Part shown: positions 37,426 through 46,108 of the stretch, piece by piece
How the letters are laid out: every line of letters begins with the position of its first letter
Numbering within the stretch: position 1 is the stretch's first letter
DNA from: a bacterium
Lineage (GTDB): Bacteria > Armatimonadota > Fimbriimonadia > Fimbriimonadales > Fimbriimonadaceae
Assembly (NCBI GenBank): GCA_027485645.1
Contig: JAIXQR010000002.1
Location: 248,001-312,000, forward strand
DNA length: 64,000 nt
Direction of reading: 5' to 3'
The notes under the pieces: model-generated
What the model was told of the DNA's origin: nothing
The model's input: only the letters and a program-made list of their open reading frames with translations
The model's database searches: none
Program-made: the position numbers and the translations under genes

Positions 37426-37958
37426 CACCGGTAGATCGCGTTCTTGCCCTGCTGTTTGTCGCCGACGCCCCGGCGCCCGCTAACTCGCTGGCGTTGGCGC
37501 TTCAGCTCACGGAGGGGCAGGTTGAGCAGGCTCTTGAGATCATGGAAGCGCAGTTGCACGATCGCGGCCCAATCCAACTGGTGAAGCTTGCGGGCGGTTG
37601 GCAACTCAGCACGAAGAAAGAGTTCGCCGCTGACATCGCCGCATTTTTGAAGCCACAGGCGTCGAAGCTCAGCCGCAGCCTGATGGAAGTTCTCGCGGTG
37701 ATCGCCTACCGCCAGCCGATCACGACGAGCGAGCTCGAAGTGATTCGAGGCGTGAGCTGCGACTACGGCGTTCGGGCATTGCTGGAGCGCCGATTGATCG
37801 AAGAAAAGGGCAAGCGACCAACCCCGGGGCGTCCGATTCTGTACGGCACAACCGACGAGTTTTTGCACCAATTCAAAATGAAGGACCTGGGAGATTTGCC
37901 TCCGGTTAGCGAGGGGCTACCTGCCTTGCCGGAACCGGCGGATGCGCCTTCGCGGTAA
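37422..37958 (+). CDS. scpB: Segregation and condensation protein B
   Basis: Second accessory subunit of the SMC condensin, 178 residues. It has tandem winged helices, with the conserved AVIAYRQPITTSELEVIRG and the GRPILYGTTDEFLHQF segment diagnostic for ScpB. It starts at TTG 37422, overlapping the scpA stop (TTGA), so A and B are made in a fixed ratio. Confidence 0.95.
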   Translation: MTPVDRVLALLFVADAPAPANSLALALQLTEGQVEQALEIMEAQLHDRGPIQLVKLAGGWQLSTKKEFAADIAAFLKPQASKLSRSLMEVLAVIAYRQPITTSELEVIRGVSCDYGVRALLERRLIEEKGKRPTPGRPILYGTTDEFLHQFKMKDLGDLPPVSEGLPALPEPADAPSR

Positions 37959-37966
37959 GTTTTGCT

Positions 37967-39166
37967 ATGTCTTCGATCTTGACCGCATTGATCCTCGGGC
38001 AGGCGATTTCTGGCTCAGGAATCGGTGCATCCGGGATCAGTGGGCCAACGATCGACGCTCGAAGCGCGATCATCGTGGATGAAGCATCGGGCAAAGTGCT
38101 GTGGGGCCGGAACCCGAACACGCCGATGTATCCGGCAAGCACCACCAAGATCATGACGGCGATGCTGTTGCTGGAACACTCCACTCCGGGCGAGATCATT
38201 ACCGCCCCGCAGGGCGTTGAGGATGTTGAGCCCAGCAGCATGAATCTCAAGACCGGAGAAAAGGTCCGGGTGAAGGACATGCTTTACGCGCTGATGTTGC
38301 GGTCGGCAAACGACGGCTGCGTCGCGGTTGCTCATCACGTTGCAGGATCGGTTCCGAACTTTGCCGAGCTCATGAACCGTAAGGCCGAACAACTCGGCTG
38401 TACGAATACGTTTTTTACGAATCCTAACGGCCTGCCGGATGAGAACCACGTCACCACGGCTAATGACTTAACTCTAATGGCGCGGGCGGCGATGAAGTAC
38501 CCGCTCTTCCGAGAGGTGGTCCGGACGCGCAAGACCCGCATTGCTCGCTCGATTAACGCCAAGGATCTGTGGATGGTCAACCGGAATAAGTATCTCGCGA
38601 AAGACCCGTCTGCGGATGGGATCAAAACGGGCTACACCAAAGCGGCAAAGAGTTGCTACGTCGGTAGCGCCACTCGAGAAAACTTTCGCGTGATCACGGC
38701 TATTTTGGGCAGTGAGGAGTGGGTTGTTGACCATGCCGCGATGCTCAGATGGGCGTACAAAAACTACGACCGCCAAGTGGTTTTCCGGGCCGGTGCGCAG
38801 GTGGGGCAAATCGAGCTTTCGGGTCTGGCGAAGCCGATCTCTGCCTTCACCGGGATCAACATCATCTCGATTATTCGTCCGGGTAAGACCGATGGCACGC
38901 TCAAGATAGAGGCGTTGCCCGATCTTCGAGGGCCAATTCTTAAGAAGCAAAAGGTCGGTGAAGCGACTTGGACGGACAGCGATGGATTCGAACAGCGGTT
39001 CGCCGTCTTCGCTTCCGAGGCGGTTGATTTGGCTCCGGTCCGGGGTAACTCGCTATTAGGCGGTACCCTCTGGCTAGGCGTCGGCGTTGCGGGGGGAGCT
39101 TGGTTTCTCCAAAATCGAAATCGACGCCGGTTCCTTTATGGCCGCAGAAAACGAAAACTCGTCTGA
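37967..39166 (+). CDS. D-alanyl-D-alanine carboxypeptidase (PBP5-like, peptidase S11)
   Basis: Periplasmic penicillin-binding protein of 399 residues that trims the terminal D-Ala of peptidoglycan pentapeptides. The three active-site motifs are visible: STTK (58-61), SAN (113-115) and KTG near residue 222. It has a short hydrophobic N-terminal segment and a C-terminal membrane anchor with a basic tail (RRKRKLV). It follows scpB by 8 bases. The 3' end overlaps the rluB start by 29 bases. Confidence 0.93.
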   Translation: MSSILTALILGQAISGSGIGASGISGPTIDARSAIIVDEASGKVLWGRNPNTPMYPASTTKIMTAMLLLEHSTPGEIITAPQGVEDVEPSSMNLKTGEKVRVKDMLYALMLRSANDGCVAVAHHVAGSVPNFAELMNRKAEQLGCTNTFFTNPNGLPDENHVTTANDLTLMARAAMKYPLFREVVRTRKTRIARSINAKDLWMVNRNKYLAKDPSADGIKTGYTKAAKSCYVGSATRENFRVITAILGSEEWVVDHAAMLRWAYKNYDRQVVFRAGAQVGQIELSGLAKPISAFTGINIISIIRPGKTDGTLKIEALPDLRGPILKKQKVGEATWTDSDGFEQRFAVFASEAVDLAPVRGNSLLGGTLWLGVGVAGGAWFLQNRNRRRFLYGRRKRKLV

Positions 39167-39899
39167 TCTCGAACGAATACACGTTCGAATTGCTCACTCT
39201 GGACTTTGCAGCCGGCGAAAAGCCGAAGAGCTGATTCTGCAAGGACGCGTCTCCGTAAACGGGGAGCAGATCAAGACGGTCGGCGTAAAGGTGAGCCCTG
39301 AGGATGAGGTTGCGGTTGACGGCGAAGTGATTCGACCTCCGACGCGGTTGCTCACGGTGCTGATGAACAAGCCGAAAGGCATCATCACCACGATGCGCGA
39401 CCCGCAGGGGCGACCCACGATTACGAAGTTTCTCCCCGAAATGGCGGCGGTCGTTAAACCGGTCGGAAGACTCGATAAGGAGTCCGAAGGATTGCTGCTT
39501 TGCACCAGCGACGGCGAACTTGCCCACCGACTCACGCACCCACGCTACGGCGTCGAGAAGGAATACATGACCGTCGTTACGGGAATTCCAGATGACAAGG
39601 CGATCAACCGGTTGCGCAAGGGCGTGTTCATCGAAGGTGGAAAGACGGCTCCAGCCGATGTCACGGTCATCCACGCAGAAGCCAAAGCCGGTACGACGAG
39701 CTTGCGCATCATCATTCACGAAGGGCGAAAGCGGCAGGTTCGATTGATGTGCGAAGCGGTTGGCCATCCGGTCATCACGTTGCGGCGGGTCAGAATCGGG
39801 CCGCTGAAAATCAAAGGAATGCACCCGGGCGAAGTTCGTCTGCTTGGTAAGAAGGAAGTTGACGAGTTGAAGAAACTCGTTGGCCTTCCGGTTGACTGA
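39138..39899 (+). CDS. rluB: Ribosomal large-subunit pseudouridine synthase (RluB/RsuA family)
   Basis: A 253-residue rRNA pseudouridine synthase. It has an N-terminal S4 RNA-binding domain (AHSGLCSRRKAEELI) and a catalytic domain with GRLDKESEGLLL (catalytic Asp) and EGRKRQVRLM. Family placement is clear; RluB versus RsuA or RluE specificity is a guess from length and the scpAB neighbourhood, where rluB often lies. ATG 39138 lies within the end of the carboxypeptidase gene. The stop overlaps the next start (TGATG). Confidence 0.88.
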   Translation: MAAENENSSDLERIHVRIAHSGLCSRRKAEELILQGRVSVNGEQIKTVGVKVSPEDEVAVDGEVIRPPTRLLTVLMNKPKGIITTMRDPQGRPTITKFLPEMAAVVKPVGRLDKESEGLLLCTSDGELAHRLTHPRYGVEKEYMTVVTGIPDDKAINRLRKGVFIEGGKTAPADVTVIHAEAKAGTTSLRIIIHEGRKRQVRLMCEAVGHPVITLRRVRIGPLKIKGMHPGEVRLLGKKEVDELKKLVGLPVD

Positions 39900-40378
39900 T
39901 GATTGCGCTTCTTCTCCAAGACCGAATCTTGCTCACCGGCGAGGGGTTTCTCTATCGAATCGATAAGCCCGCGAGTCTGCAGTCCATCAAAGTCAAGCCG
40001 ACCGAAGCGCCGGTCATGGCACGGTTTGTGAATGCAGCCGGGGAAAAGTTCACGATTTTCACCGAAACCAAATCGGCGACCCCGAGCGCGGTTGAGCGAA
40101 TCATTGACGCCCGCTTGGAGAAAATCCGAAAGCAAACCGGAGGGAAAATCCAGTCGAAAGGGAAGCGCGAAAACCTCTTTCGCGAGACGGCTTACTTGTT
40201 TCAGGTCGTGAACCCGGATGAGAGCATTGTCCGGCTGGCGTTCTACGACTCGCCGCGGGTCGTCACAACGTTCCAGGGCGAACTCCTTTCGGCTGCCGAT
40301 CCGTACCCGGGGCTTGAAGATTTTGAGCTCCTGTACTTGAGCTACGGGTTCGTCACCCACAAGATTAAAAAGAAGTAA
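39899..40378 (+). CDS. Hypothetical protein after rluB
   Basis: A 159-residue protein with no recognised domain. It is mixed alpha/beta, has a basic central helix (EKIRKQTGGKIQSKGKRE) and ends in KIKKK, so it could bind nucleic acid. No signal peptide or membrane helix. Translation is coupled to rluB by a TGATG overlap. Last gene of the scpA-to-rluB run. Confidence 0.6.
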   Translation: MIALLLQDRILLTGEGFLYRIDKPASLQSIKVKPTEAPVMARFVNAAGEKFTIFTETKSATPSAVERIIDARLEKIRKQTGGKIQSKGKRENLFRETAYLFQVVNPDESIVRLAFYDSPRVVTTFQGELLSAADPYPGLEDFELLYLSYGFVTHKIKKK

Positions 40379-40382
40379 TCAC

Positions 40383-40453
40383 TTTTCCACACATCTGGAA
40401 AAGGTTGGGGAAAACCCGTTTATGTTATCCACCGCCTGAATCATTTGTCCACC
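40383..40453 (+). promoter_or_regulatory. Cluster of DnaA-box-like sequences before the MoxR gene
   Basis: Three near matches to TTATCCACA occur in the same orientation: TTTTCCACA (40383-40391), TTATCCACC (40425-40433) and TTGTCCACC (40445-40453). They are spaced 42 and 20 bases apart, near whole helical turns. The first copy is also part of a TTTTCCA/TGGAAAA inverted repeat that could end the previous operon. The function is uncertain. Confidence 0.35.
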
Positions 40454-40547
40454 TTATTCAGCCGAAGTACTCAACGGTTTTTACCCGGATAATTCCTGCC
40501 TTTTCCCATTCTATAAGTAGACATACGATTGGTACTATGAATCGACC

Positions 40548-41681
40548 ATGTGGTCACGCACGCACGCTCCCAAGCCCTTAGTCGACCCAGACAAGCTTCA
40601 GTTCTGCATCGAGAACGGATTGAATGTGCTGCTCACGGGAAGGCATGGCGTGGGCAAGACCAGCATCGTTCAGCGCGCTTTTGAACGGGCCGGGAAGCGT
40701 TTGCTGGTTTTTAGCGGTGCGACGATGGACCCTTGGGTGGACTTCGTCGGTGTTCCGCGACCGTTGCTGCGCGCCGACGGTACGACGGTGCTTGAGCTGA
40801 TTCGCCGCGCCGAGCTTGCAGACGATGAGGTGGACGCGATCTTCATTGACGAGTTCAACCGAGCCCCGGCGAAGGTGCGAAATGCGGCGATGGAGATCCT
40901 CCAGTTCAAGAGCGTGAATGGACAACGTTTTCAACGCCTCAAAGCCGTTTGGGCCGCGATCAATCCTGGCGAAGGCACCGAGTACGACACCGAAGAACTT
41001 GATCCCGCGCAGCGAGATCGCTTCCAGATTCAGCTAGAAGTGCCGTACCGACCGTGCCCGCAGTACTTTACGGAGAAGTACGGCGTGGTTGGAAAAGGGG
41101 CGCTGGAGTGGTGGGACGGCCTGAGCGACGCGGCTAAGAACGATGTATCGCCGCGCCGGTTGGACTATGCCGTTTCCGTTGTTCAGTGCGGTGGTGACGT
41201 GCGAGATGTGCTGCCGGACGGAACGAACCCGAAAAAGCTGTTGCAACTTCTTAAGGAAGGCCCCGTCTTTGATCGGCTTCGAGAACTGCTGAAGGCCAAC
41301 GACCGGGAGGGGGCACGGAACCTGATGCAGAACCCGAATACGGGGAGTGAGGCTTTGCGACACATCCTGGGATCGAAGGCGGCGAGCATCTTCTTCTTGC
41401 CTTTGCTCGATCGAGAGCGGCTGTCCTCGCTGATGGTCAACCCGCAGGTGCTGGATACGGTGGTTCGTTACTCGGAGAACGTGCCTGAGTTCTCGGATGC
41501 GTTGATGGGCCTGAGCGCGGCGGCAGGGAATGAGTCGCTGATTAAGAAAGCGGAGCAGTTGGCGAGAAAGCATGGCGTCTCGTTTTCCAATTCGGTTCAG
41601 CCTGCGTTGGTCAGTCCGCTCAGCCCCTTGAACGCGGATGAAGTTGCGGCTCTGGACCCTTATGGACGAATTGCGGCATGA
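40548..41681 (+). CDS. MoxR-type AAA+ ATPase
   Basis: A 377-residue AAA+ ATPase with Walker A GRHGVGKT (31-38) and Walker B IFIDEFNR (98-105). MoxR ATPases act with VWA-domain partners as chaperones that mature enzyme complexes; the next gene encodes such a partner and overlaps it by four bases (ATGA). TACTAT lies 9 bases before the ATG. Confidence 0.88.
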   Translation: MWSRTHAPKPLVDPDKLQFCIENGLNVLLTGRHGVGKTSIVQRAFERAGKRLLVFSGATMDPWVDFVGVPRPLLRADGTTVLELIRRAELADDEVDAIFIDEFNRAPAKVRNAAMEILQFKSVNGQRFQRLKAVWAAINPGEGTEYDTEELDPAQRDRFQIQLEVPYRPCPQYFTEKYGVVGKGALEWWDGLSDAAKNDVSPRRLDYAVSVVQCGGDVRDVLPDGTNPKKLLQLLKEGPVFDRLRELLKANDREGARNLMQNPNTGSEALRHILGSKAASIFFLPLLDRERLSSLMVNPQVLDTVVRYSENVPEFSDALMGLSAAAGNESLIKKAEQLARKHGVSFSNSVQPALVSPLSPLNADEVAALDPYGRIAA

Positions 41682-42907
41682 CCCGGGAAGAGTTCCGCGG
41701 CATGGCCATTGCGCTGGAAGGCTATCACGACATTTTTTCCGCCCTTTGGGAAATGGGCATGCCGGTTTTTACGGATTCCGTCTCCACAGCGGCCATCGTT
41801 TTCAGCAGCTCGGGCGAACCGATCCAGTTCTTGTTTAACCCCGAGTTTTGGGCAGAGTTGCCCAGTTACGATCGCGAGTTTGTCGTGTGCCACGAAATGC
41901 TCCACGTGATTTTAAATCACGGTTTTCGCAGTGTGAGCCTTCCGGAGCAGAACGTCGCTAACGTCGCGGCGGATCTCACCGTGAATCACCTTCTAGTTTC
42001 TCGGTTCGGATTTGTGCGGGAGTTGCTGCGAGATTGGGAGAGTCTGGTCTGGGTTGAAACGGTGTTCCGAGATTCCAGCTCCATCCCGCCTTCCACCCTT
42101 ACCTTCGAAGAGTTTTATGAACTGATTCGGCGCAGTTTCCGCGTACGGTTCTGCCGACTTGCCGATGAGCATTTGTTTCTGCCCGGAGCCGGCAGCGGCT
42201 CATTGAGCAACCCTCGGGCCGCGAAAGAAGTGGATGCGCTCCTGCAAGACTTAGGATCGGTTTTTCTTGAAGACTTAGCGGCGCAGCTTGGTCGAGAAGC
42301 GGAGAAGACGGTTCAGCGGGGAGACCAGATTGTCGGTCTCACGATGAAAGTTGCTCAGCCGGTTCCCGCTAAGATTCCGTGGGAAGCGATCGTCCGGCGC
42401 CGCTGTAAACCGAGTTCGGAGCCAAGAGTCGTTCCGGGTTGGGTGCTACCGGACCGCCGATTCTCTGCGGTAACGGGAATTCTCCCGCCGGGCTTCTCGA
42501 CCCTGACCGGGCGACATCAGGAGAAGCGACGGCAGAAATGCGTCTTCTTTCTTGATGCCTCCGGGTCGGTTTGGGACCTACGAGATCGCTTCTTCGCCGT
42601 CGCGGCATCCTTGCCAGAGAAAGAGTACGAAGTTATCCTCTGCTCCTTCGATTGCTCGGTGTACTTGCTGGACATCAAGAAGCCGGAAGTGAAAGGCGGT
42701 GGCGGAACGAGCTTCGCCATTCTTGAAAAATGGATCGTCAGCAAACTCGGCGGCACGTATCCCGATGTAGTGTTTGTCCTTACCGACGGGATGGGGGATG
42801 TGGTTCGGCCTAAGCTGCCGGAGCGGTGGCACTGGCTGCTAACAATGAACTATCGTCAGTGCATTCCGGCTGGCTCAGCGACGTATCTTCTATCAAACTT
42901 TCTGTGA
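41678..42907 (+). CDS. DUF2201-type putative metallopeptidase with VWA-like domain
   Basis: A 409-residue partner of the MoxR ATPase. The N-terminal half has a zincin-like HEMLHVILNH (72-81), matching HExxH with a third His. The C-terminal half is VWA-like, with the metal-site motif FLDASGSVWD and LTDGMGD. This domain pair matches the DUF2201 family. Start codon overlaps the MoxR stop. Its last 98 bases overlap the 3' end of dus on the other strand. Confidence 0.85.
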   Translation: MTREEFRGMAIALEGYHDIFSALWEMGMPVFTDSVSTAAIVFSSSGEPIQFLFNPEFWAELPSYDREFVVCHEMLHVILNHGFRSVSLPEQNVANVAADLTVNHLLVSRFGFVRELLRDWESLVWVETVFRDSSSIPPSTLTFEEFYELIRRSFRVRFCRLADEHLFLPGAGSGSLSNPRAAKEVDALLQDLGSVFLEDLAAQLGREAEKTVQRGDQIVGLTMKVAQPVPAKIPWEAIVRRRCKPSSEPRVVPGWVLPDRRFSAVTGILPPGFSTLTGRHQEKRRQKCVFFLDASGSVWDLRDRFFAVAASLPEKEYEVILCSFDCSVYLLDIKKPEVKGGGGTSFAILEKWIVSKLGGTYPDVVFVLTDGMGDVVRPKLPERWHWLLTMNYRQCIPAGSATYLLSNFL

Positions 42908-43889
42908 ACTCGGCGGCGTGGAGTTGGGCAAAGAACTCATCCACCGTCATGGCCCGTTTCAGCACGTCGAAGTGCGAAAAGTCTCCGTGTCGCGACGCAA
43001 TGCTGAGCCACTGTTTGAGCCGCTTCACCACGTGGTTGGCAAGGTACTCCTCGTAGTGCTCACACCACTTTAAGAAGCCCCGCAAGAGCGGATCCCACTC
43101 CACGATCGGGTCTGGGTTGAAGGGTAAGCCGAGTTCTCGGGCGACTTGATGAGGCAGCTTCGGATTCGCGAGCGCGCTCCGGCCAAGCATGAATCGGTTG
43201 CAGCCAGTTTCGTCTTGGCATTTGTAGAAGTCATCGATGGTCCAGATGTCGCCGTTAGCGACGACCGGAATGTCCAAGTTTCTTCGAACGATTCCGAGTG
43301 GCTTCCAAAAAACTGGCGGGTTGTAGCCTTGGGCTTTTGTTCGGGCATGAATCGTGATCCAAGACGCGCCGCCTTCAGCGACCATTTGCGCGTTCTCGTG
43401 AATGTCTTCGATGCTTTCCCAGCCGAGACGAAGCTTCGCGGAGACGGGAATTTCTGGTGGTACGGCATCGCGCACCGTGCGCACGATTTCTCGGATGCGG
43501 TCGGGATGCCGGAGCAGGGAAGCGCCGCCGTCGTTTCGGTTTACGGTTGGGGCAGGGCAGCCGAAGTTGATATCGATGCTGTGCGCGCCAGCGCGGCAAG
43601 CGGTCACGGCGCTGATCGCCATCCGCTCGGGATCACCGCCGAGGATTTGGACTTGGACGGGCAGACCGGTCGGCGTTCTGCCCGCGTACTTCAGCTCGGG
43701 CACGTCCCGCAGGAAGACCTTCTTGGGGAGCGGTTCGATGCTGACGCGCAGGAACTCCGTCACGGCGTAGGTGAAGGCCCCAACCTCGCCCTGGAGGGCA
43801 CGCATTGGAGCATCCGTAATGCCGTCCATGGGAGCCAAAACAAGGGCAGCTTCCATCGGAATTTGCGGCATCGTGGCGGACAGCTTCAT
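42810..43889 (-). CDS. dus: tRNA-dihydrouridine synthase
   Basis: FMN-dependent enzyme of 359 residues that reduces uridines in tRNA D-loops. Motifs: APMDGITDAPMR, catalytic Cys in NFGCPAPTVNRNDGGASLL, SAKLRLG, ITIHARTKAQGY and MLGRSALANP. The TIM barrel and C-terminal helical domain are full length. A CACAAT hexamer and purine-rich GAGAGAG precede the ATG. The C-terminal 30 residues are low-complexity and are encoded opposite the VWA gene. Confidence 0.93.
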   Translation of the reverse strand: MKLSATMPQIPMEAALVLAPMDGITDAPMRALQGEVGAFTYAVTEFLRVSIEPLPKKVFLRDVPELKYAGRTPTGLPVQVQILGGDPERMAISAVTACRAGAHSIDINFGCPAPTVNRNDGGASLLRHPDRIREIVRTVRDAVPPEIPVSAKLRLGWESIEDIHENAQMVAEGGASWITIHARTKAQGYNPPVFWKPLGIVRRNLDIPVVANGDIWTIDDFYKCQDETGCNRFMLGRSALANPKLPHQVARELGLPFNPDPIVEWDPLLRGFLKWCEHYEEYLANHVVKRLKQWLSIASRHGDFSHFDVLKRAMTVDEFFAQLHAAEFTESLIEDTSLSQPECTDDSSLLAASATAPAA

Positions 43890-44059
43890 ACGACTCTCTC
43901 ATTGTGGAGAATCCGACTAACATTTCGGATTTTCATTGCGTCTAAAGGGTTGGTGTCAACGATTTCCGCCTTGTGGCGCGTGATTGGTTGGCTTGTTAAG
44001 CTTTTCTTTCGAATTTTGCTCGCCAAGATTCGGCAGAATGGGAATCGAAGAGGAATCTT

Positions 44060-46045
44060 TTGGCAACAGGAAAAACGATTACATCACTACTCGCCCTTGC
44101 AGGGTTAGCGGTCTCTGCGTTCGCGCAGACGACGATTCCGGCAGACCGGACTTATCCGGTGACGCCAGGGCCGAAGCTGGACACTCGCGCATTTGCCCCG
44201 CAAGTTGACAAGAGTTATCGGCTGAAACCTTACAAGCCCGAAAACCCGCTGATCAACGTCCGGCGCGCAGCCAACCCGAACAACACGCTGAAGGCCGGGG
44301 GCATGATCCCGAACATTCGAGCCGCGGCGTTGCAAGGCAACTTCCCGGGAGTCGAAGCGACGGGCTGGACTCCGCCAGACCCAGATTTGGCAGTTGGACC
44401 AACGCACGCCGTCGTTGTCGTTAACAGCTCGATCGGGTTCTTCCGCAAGTCTGACGGAGCAAACACCTTCCTCCGCACTTCGGAAGACTTCTTCGCTGGC
44501 CTGGGAGCAACGAGCTTCCAATTCGACCCGAAGGTTCTTTACGATACGGTCAGCAAGCGATTCTTCATCCTCTTCTTGGAAGCCGATTTTGATGGCAAGC
44601 AGAGCAAGAGCCTCATTGCCGTTTCGGACGACTCGGATCCAAACGGAACTTGGTTCCGGTATCGCGTTGAAAGCAAGCAGACGGTCGGATCGACTGATTT
44701 CTGGCTCGACTATCCCGGCTGGGGCGTCAGCAAGAAGTACCTTGGTTTCTGCGGAAACATGTTCGGATTCGACAACGGTTGGAACGGAAACCAGTTTGTT
44801 GTCATCGATAAGGCCCCTCTTCTGACGGGTGCTGCTGCGACCGCATCCAGCGTTTCCGATACCGGTTCGGCTTCGGTTAAGTTGGTTTCGCAGTCCGACG
44901 TTGATCAACTGATCGCCGTTTCGATGAGCGCCAACGACAGCTTGCGCGTTCACGCGGTGACCGCGACGGCTGCCCAAAGCGTTGAAGTGACGGTTCCTCC
45001 GTTCTCTGGCCCAAGCGGACCAATCCCCGGACCAAGCAACCACAACTTGGACGCACTGGACGGACGACTGTTCAACGCCCACCTCCGAAACGGAAACGTC
45101 GTGACCACGCACGGTGTGCGAGTCGGAAACGACACTCGAGTGGTTTCGCGATGGTACGACGTCAAGCTCAATGGCTGGCCTGCTACGGGTCGACCGGCAT
45201 TGGCTCAGTCTGGAAACGTCACCGGCGGAACCGGACAGTACTTCCACATGCCCGCAGTTGCCCGCAACCGAAAGAACGAGATGGCGCTTGTGTTCACCCG
45301 AACCAGCGCCAGCATCATGGCTGACCTTATGGTCACCGGCCGAAAGCCAACCGACGCGCTCGGCGCGATGGGTGCTCCGGTGCGAATCAAGGGCACGCCT
45401 GCACTTTACGGTGGATCGAGTTCCAGTGGCTACAACCGATGGGGCGACTACTTCCAGGTTGTTGTAGACCCAGTCGATGAAGTCACCTTCTGGGCGATCG
45501 GAATGCTCGGACGAGCTGACGGCAACTGGACCACGGAAGTGTTCCCGTTCAAGATCAGCAGCTACGAAGACGCACTGGTTTCGAAGCCAGCCACTTCGAT
45601 GGCAACTCTCCCGAGTCAGGGCACGCTCCGAACGACCGGAACGACTCGCATCAACACGGCCGATGGCGTTGTGGCAGAAGTCGCTTCGCAGTTCTCGAAG
45701 AACGTTGGTGATGTCACCTCGCTCGAAACCACGATCAACTCTGGCTTGACGCCAGCAACGATTGGTCAGCTTCGCATCAGCACGCTGGACAATGCTCCAG
45801 CCGGTTCTTCGGCGTTCTATTACGCTTGGAACACGCTCACCGGTAAGTGGGATCAGCTCGGTACCTTCCCTGGTTCGTCCACGGCTCGACGCTTCGACCG
45901 AATCGAGAATCAGGCTTCGCCCTACATTGCCGCTAACGGCAACGTGAAGCTGCTCGTTCGCGTGGTACAGCCGGTGCGCTCGGTCTCCCGACCTTACGTG
46001 CTCAAGGTGGACCAGCTCGGCATCTCCGTCGCAACTCGTTCGTAA
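44060..46045 (+). CDS. Secreted beta-propeller-like protein, unknown function
   Basis: A 661-residue exported protein. A signal peptide (SLLALAGLAVSAFAQ) is followed by long strand-rich sequence with Ser/Thr-rich repeats and Trp/Phe-ended blades, resembling sialidase-type or PQQ-like propellers (PPDPDLAVGPTHAV, WLDYPGWGVSKKY). No catalytic residues could be placed. It starts at TTG 44060 behind a strong GAAGAGGA site; a CAGAAT hexamer is at 44034-44039. A very strong terminator follows, suggesting high expression. Confidence 0.7.
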   Translation: MATGKTITSLLALAGLAVSAFAQTTIPADRTYPVTPGPKLDTRAFAPQVDKSYRLKPYKPENPLINVRRAANPNNTLKAGGMIPNIRAAALQGNFPGVEATGWTPPDPDLAVGPTHAVVVVNSSIGFFRKSDGANTFLRTSEDFFAGLGATSFQFDPKVLYDTVSKRFFILFLEADFDGKQSKSLIAVSDDSDPNGTWFRYRVESKQTVGSTDFWLDYPGWGVSKKYLGFCGNMFGFDNGWNGNQFVVIDKAPLLTGAAATASSVSDTGSASVKLVSQSDVDQLIAVSMSANDSLRVHAVTATAAQSVEVTVPPFSGPSGPIPGPSNHNLDALDGRLFNAHLRNGNVVTTHGVRVGNDTRVVSRWYDVKLNGWPATGRPALAQSGNVTGGTGQYFHMPAVARNRKNEMALVFTRTSASIMADLMVTGRKPTDALGAMGAPVRIKGTPALYGGSSSSGYNRWGDYFQVVVDPVDEVTFWAIGMLGRADGNWTTEVFPFKISSYEDALVSKPATSMATLPSQGTLRTTGTTRINTADGVVAEVASQFSKNVGDVTSLETTINSGLTPATIGQLRISTLDNAPAGSSAFYYAWNTLTGKWDQLGTFPGSSTARRFDRIENQASPYIAANGNVKLLVRVVQPVRSVSRPYVLKVDQLGISVATRS

Positions 46046-46060
46046 GAGCGAATACAAATA

Positions 46061-46097
46061 GGTCCACGCTAGCGAAAGCTAGCGTGGACCTTTTTTT
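46061..46097 (+). terminator. Strong intrinsic terminator, probably bidirectional
   Basis: A perfect 13-bp stem (46061-46073 with 46078-46090) is closed by a GAAA tetraloop and followed by seven Ts. On the minus strand the stem is followed by TATTTGTATT, so it can also end the convergent gene 46109-47377. Confidence 0.95.
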
Positions 46098-46108
46098 GTG
46101 CTGCCGAA

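Noticed and set aside
40379-40547. Chromosomal replication origin
   Set aside because: Only three weak DnaA boxes, and no dnaA, dnaN, gidA or rpmH nearby.
44105-46057. 650-codon open frame antisense to the secreted propeller-like gene
   Set aside because: It mirrors a gene with signal peptide, ribosome-binding site and strong terminator. The antisense protein is Arg/Val-rich without domains, as expected from codon bias on the real strand.
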